Source: an uncultured bacterium
GTDB taxonomy: Bacteria; Verrucomicrobiota; Kiritimatiellia; PWTM01
Direction of reading: 5' to 3'
DNA length: 64,000 bases
NCBI GenBank assembly: GCA_938010045.1
Contig: CALLFZ010000017.1
Location: forward strand, 1 to 64,000
In this document: positions 63,878-64,000 of the stretch, one piece after another
Position numbering within the stretch: the first letter of the stretch is position 1
Layout: each line of letters begins with the position of its first letter
Notes under the pieces: model-generated
Databases searched by the model: none
What the model was told of the DNA's origin: nothing
The model's input: only the letters and a program-made list of their open reading frames with translations
Program-made: the position numbers and the translations under genes

Positions 63878-64000
63878 ATGAAGCACTGCTGGGCTGTGGC
63901 TGTGGGGTGGCTCGCATGCGCGCACGGGGCACCGGCAGGTCCGCCGAACGTTCTGTTTGCGATCGCAGACGATTGGTCGTGGCCTCATGCGGGCGTCTAC
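63878..64000 (+). CDS. Sulfatase N-terminus (partial)
   Basis: The last 41 codons of the window encode a signal peptide (MKHCWAVAVGWLACAHGAPA) and the sulfatase opening PNVLFAIADDWSWPHAG, with the metal-binding Asp pair. ATG 63878 has GGGGAGG at 63864-63870. The active-site Cys/Ser motif lies beyond the window. It starts 40 bases after the YchF-like gene. Confidence 0.85.
   Translation, partial: MKHCWAVAVGWLACAHGAPAGPPNVLFAIADDWSWPHAGVY

Overview
The window is 64 kb of GC-rich bacterial chromosome, densely coded on both strands. The gene set points to a diderm with LPS: lpxA, fabZ, an LpxL-type acyltransferase, a lipoprotein and the type II secretion core gspD-gspE-gspF. It combines this with McsA-McsB-ClpC, arylsulfatases, DUF4838 and DUF2723 proteins, DUF3857-transglutaminase sequence, secreted beta-helix and thrombospondin-type-3 proteins and an animal-type UDP-glucose dehydrogenase. 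I read this as a member of the PVC superphylum, most likely Kiritimatiellota/Verrucomicrobiota. That is inference from gene content; no rRNA is present to confirm it.

Layout. 1-5951 (+): the end of mcsA, then mcsB, clpC, a lipid A-type acyltransferase, pgpA and a SRAP-domain repair protein, nearly all overlapping. 6181-6457: a small one-helix membrane protein with a strong terminator. 6529-8168 (-): zwf with promoter and leader hairpin. 8193-8909: repeat element A. 9053-12011 (+): a secreted beta-helix protein coupled to a secreted TSP3 protein. 12034-12202: intergenic repeats. 12265-18832 (-): a lipoprotein, sulfatase, TIM-barrel epimerase, lon, LolA-like protein and xth. 18948-19895: repeat element B. 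20011-22909 (+): an exported lactonase, a threonine synthase-like enzyme and an RRM protein with a structured leader. 23009-25673 (-): response regulator, KaiC-like ATPase, ExeA-like ATPase and a membrane protein, under a palindrome-overlapped promoter. 25728-29536 (-): a heavily disrupted DUF3857-transglutaminase pseudogene. 29673-40972 (+): FHA protein, serS, tilS, SH3 protein, argG, serA, ugd and an AsmA-like protein. 41123-46773 (-): DUF4838 and DUF2723 proteins. 46911-50003 (+): parB, a class C26 amidase, rfbA and rfbC. 50120-50734 (-): a sialidase pseudogene. 51026-57200 (+): fabZ, lpxA, gspD, gspE and gspF. 57284-59682 (-): sugar kinase, tRNA-Gly and esterase. 59789-60442: repeat element C. 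60460-64000 (+): exported TIM-barrel protein, VIT-type transporter, response regulator, YchF-like GTPase and the start of a second sulfatase.

Functionally the window mixes envelope biogenesis, protein quality control, central and amino-acid metabolism, RNA functions and glycan degradation. Fourteen neighbouring gene pairs share a four-base ATGA or GTGA overlap, so translational coupling is widespread.

The least explained parts are: (1) the response regulator/KaiC-like/ExeA-like cluster; (2) three diverged copies of a 0.65-0.95 kb noncoding repeat element, all in divergent intergenic regions and in the same orientation; (3) the structured 5' leader of the RRM gene; (4) a paired TCCAA-N3-TTGGA element with identical 32-base spacing at two loci; and (5) a YchF-like GTPase with altered switch motifs, coupled to a response regulator.
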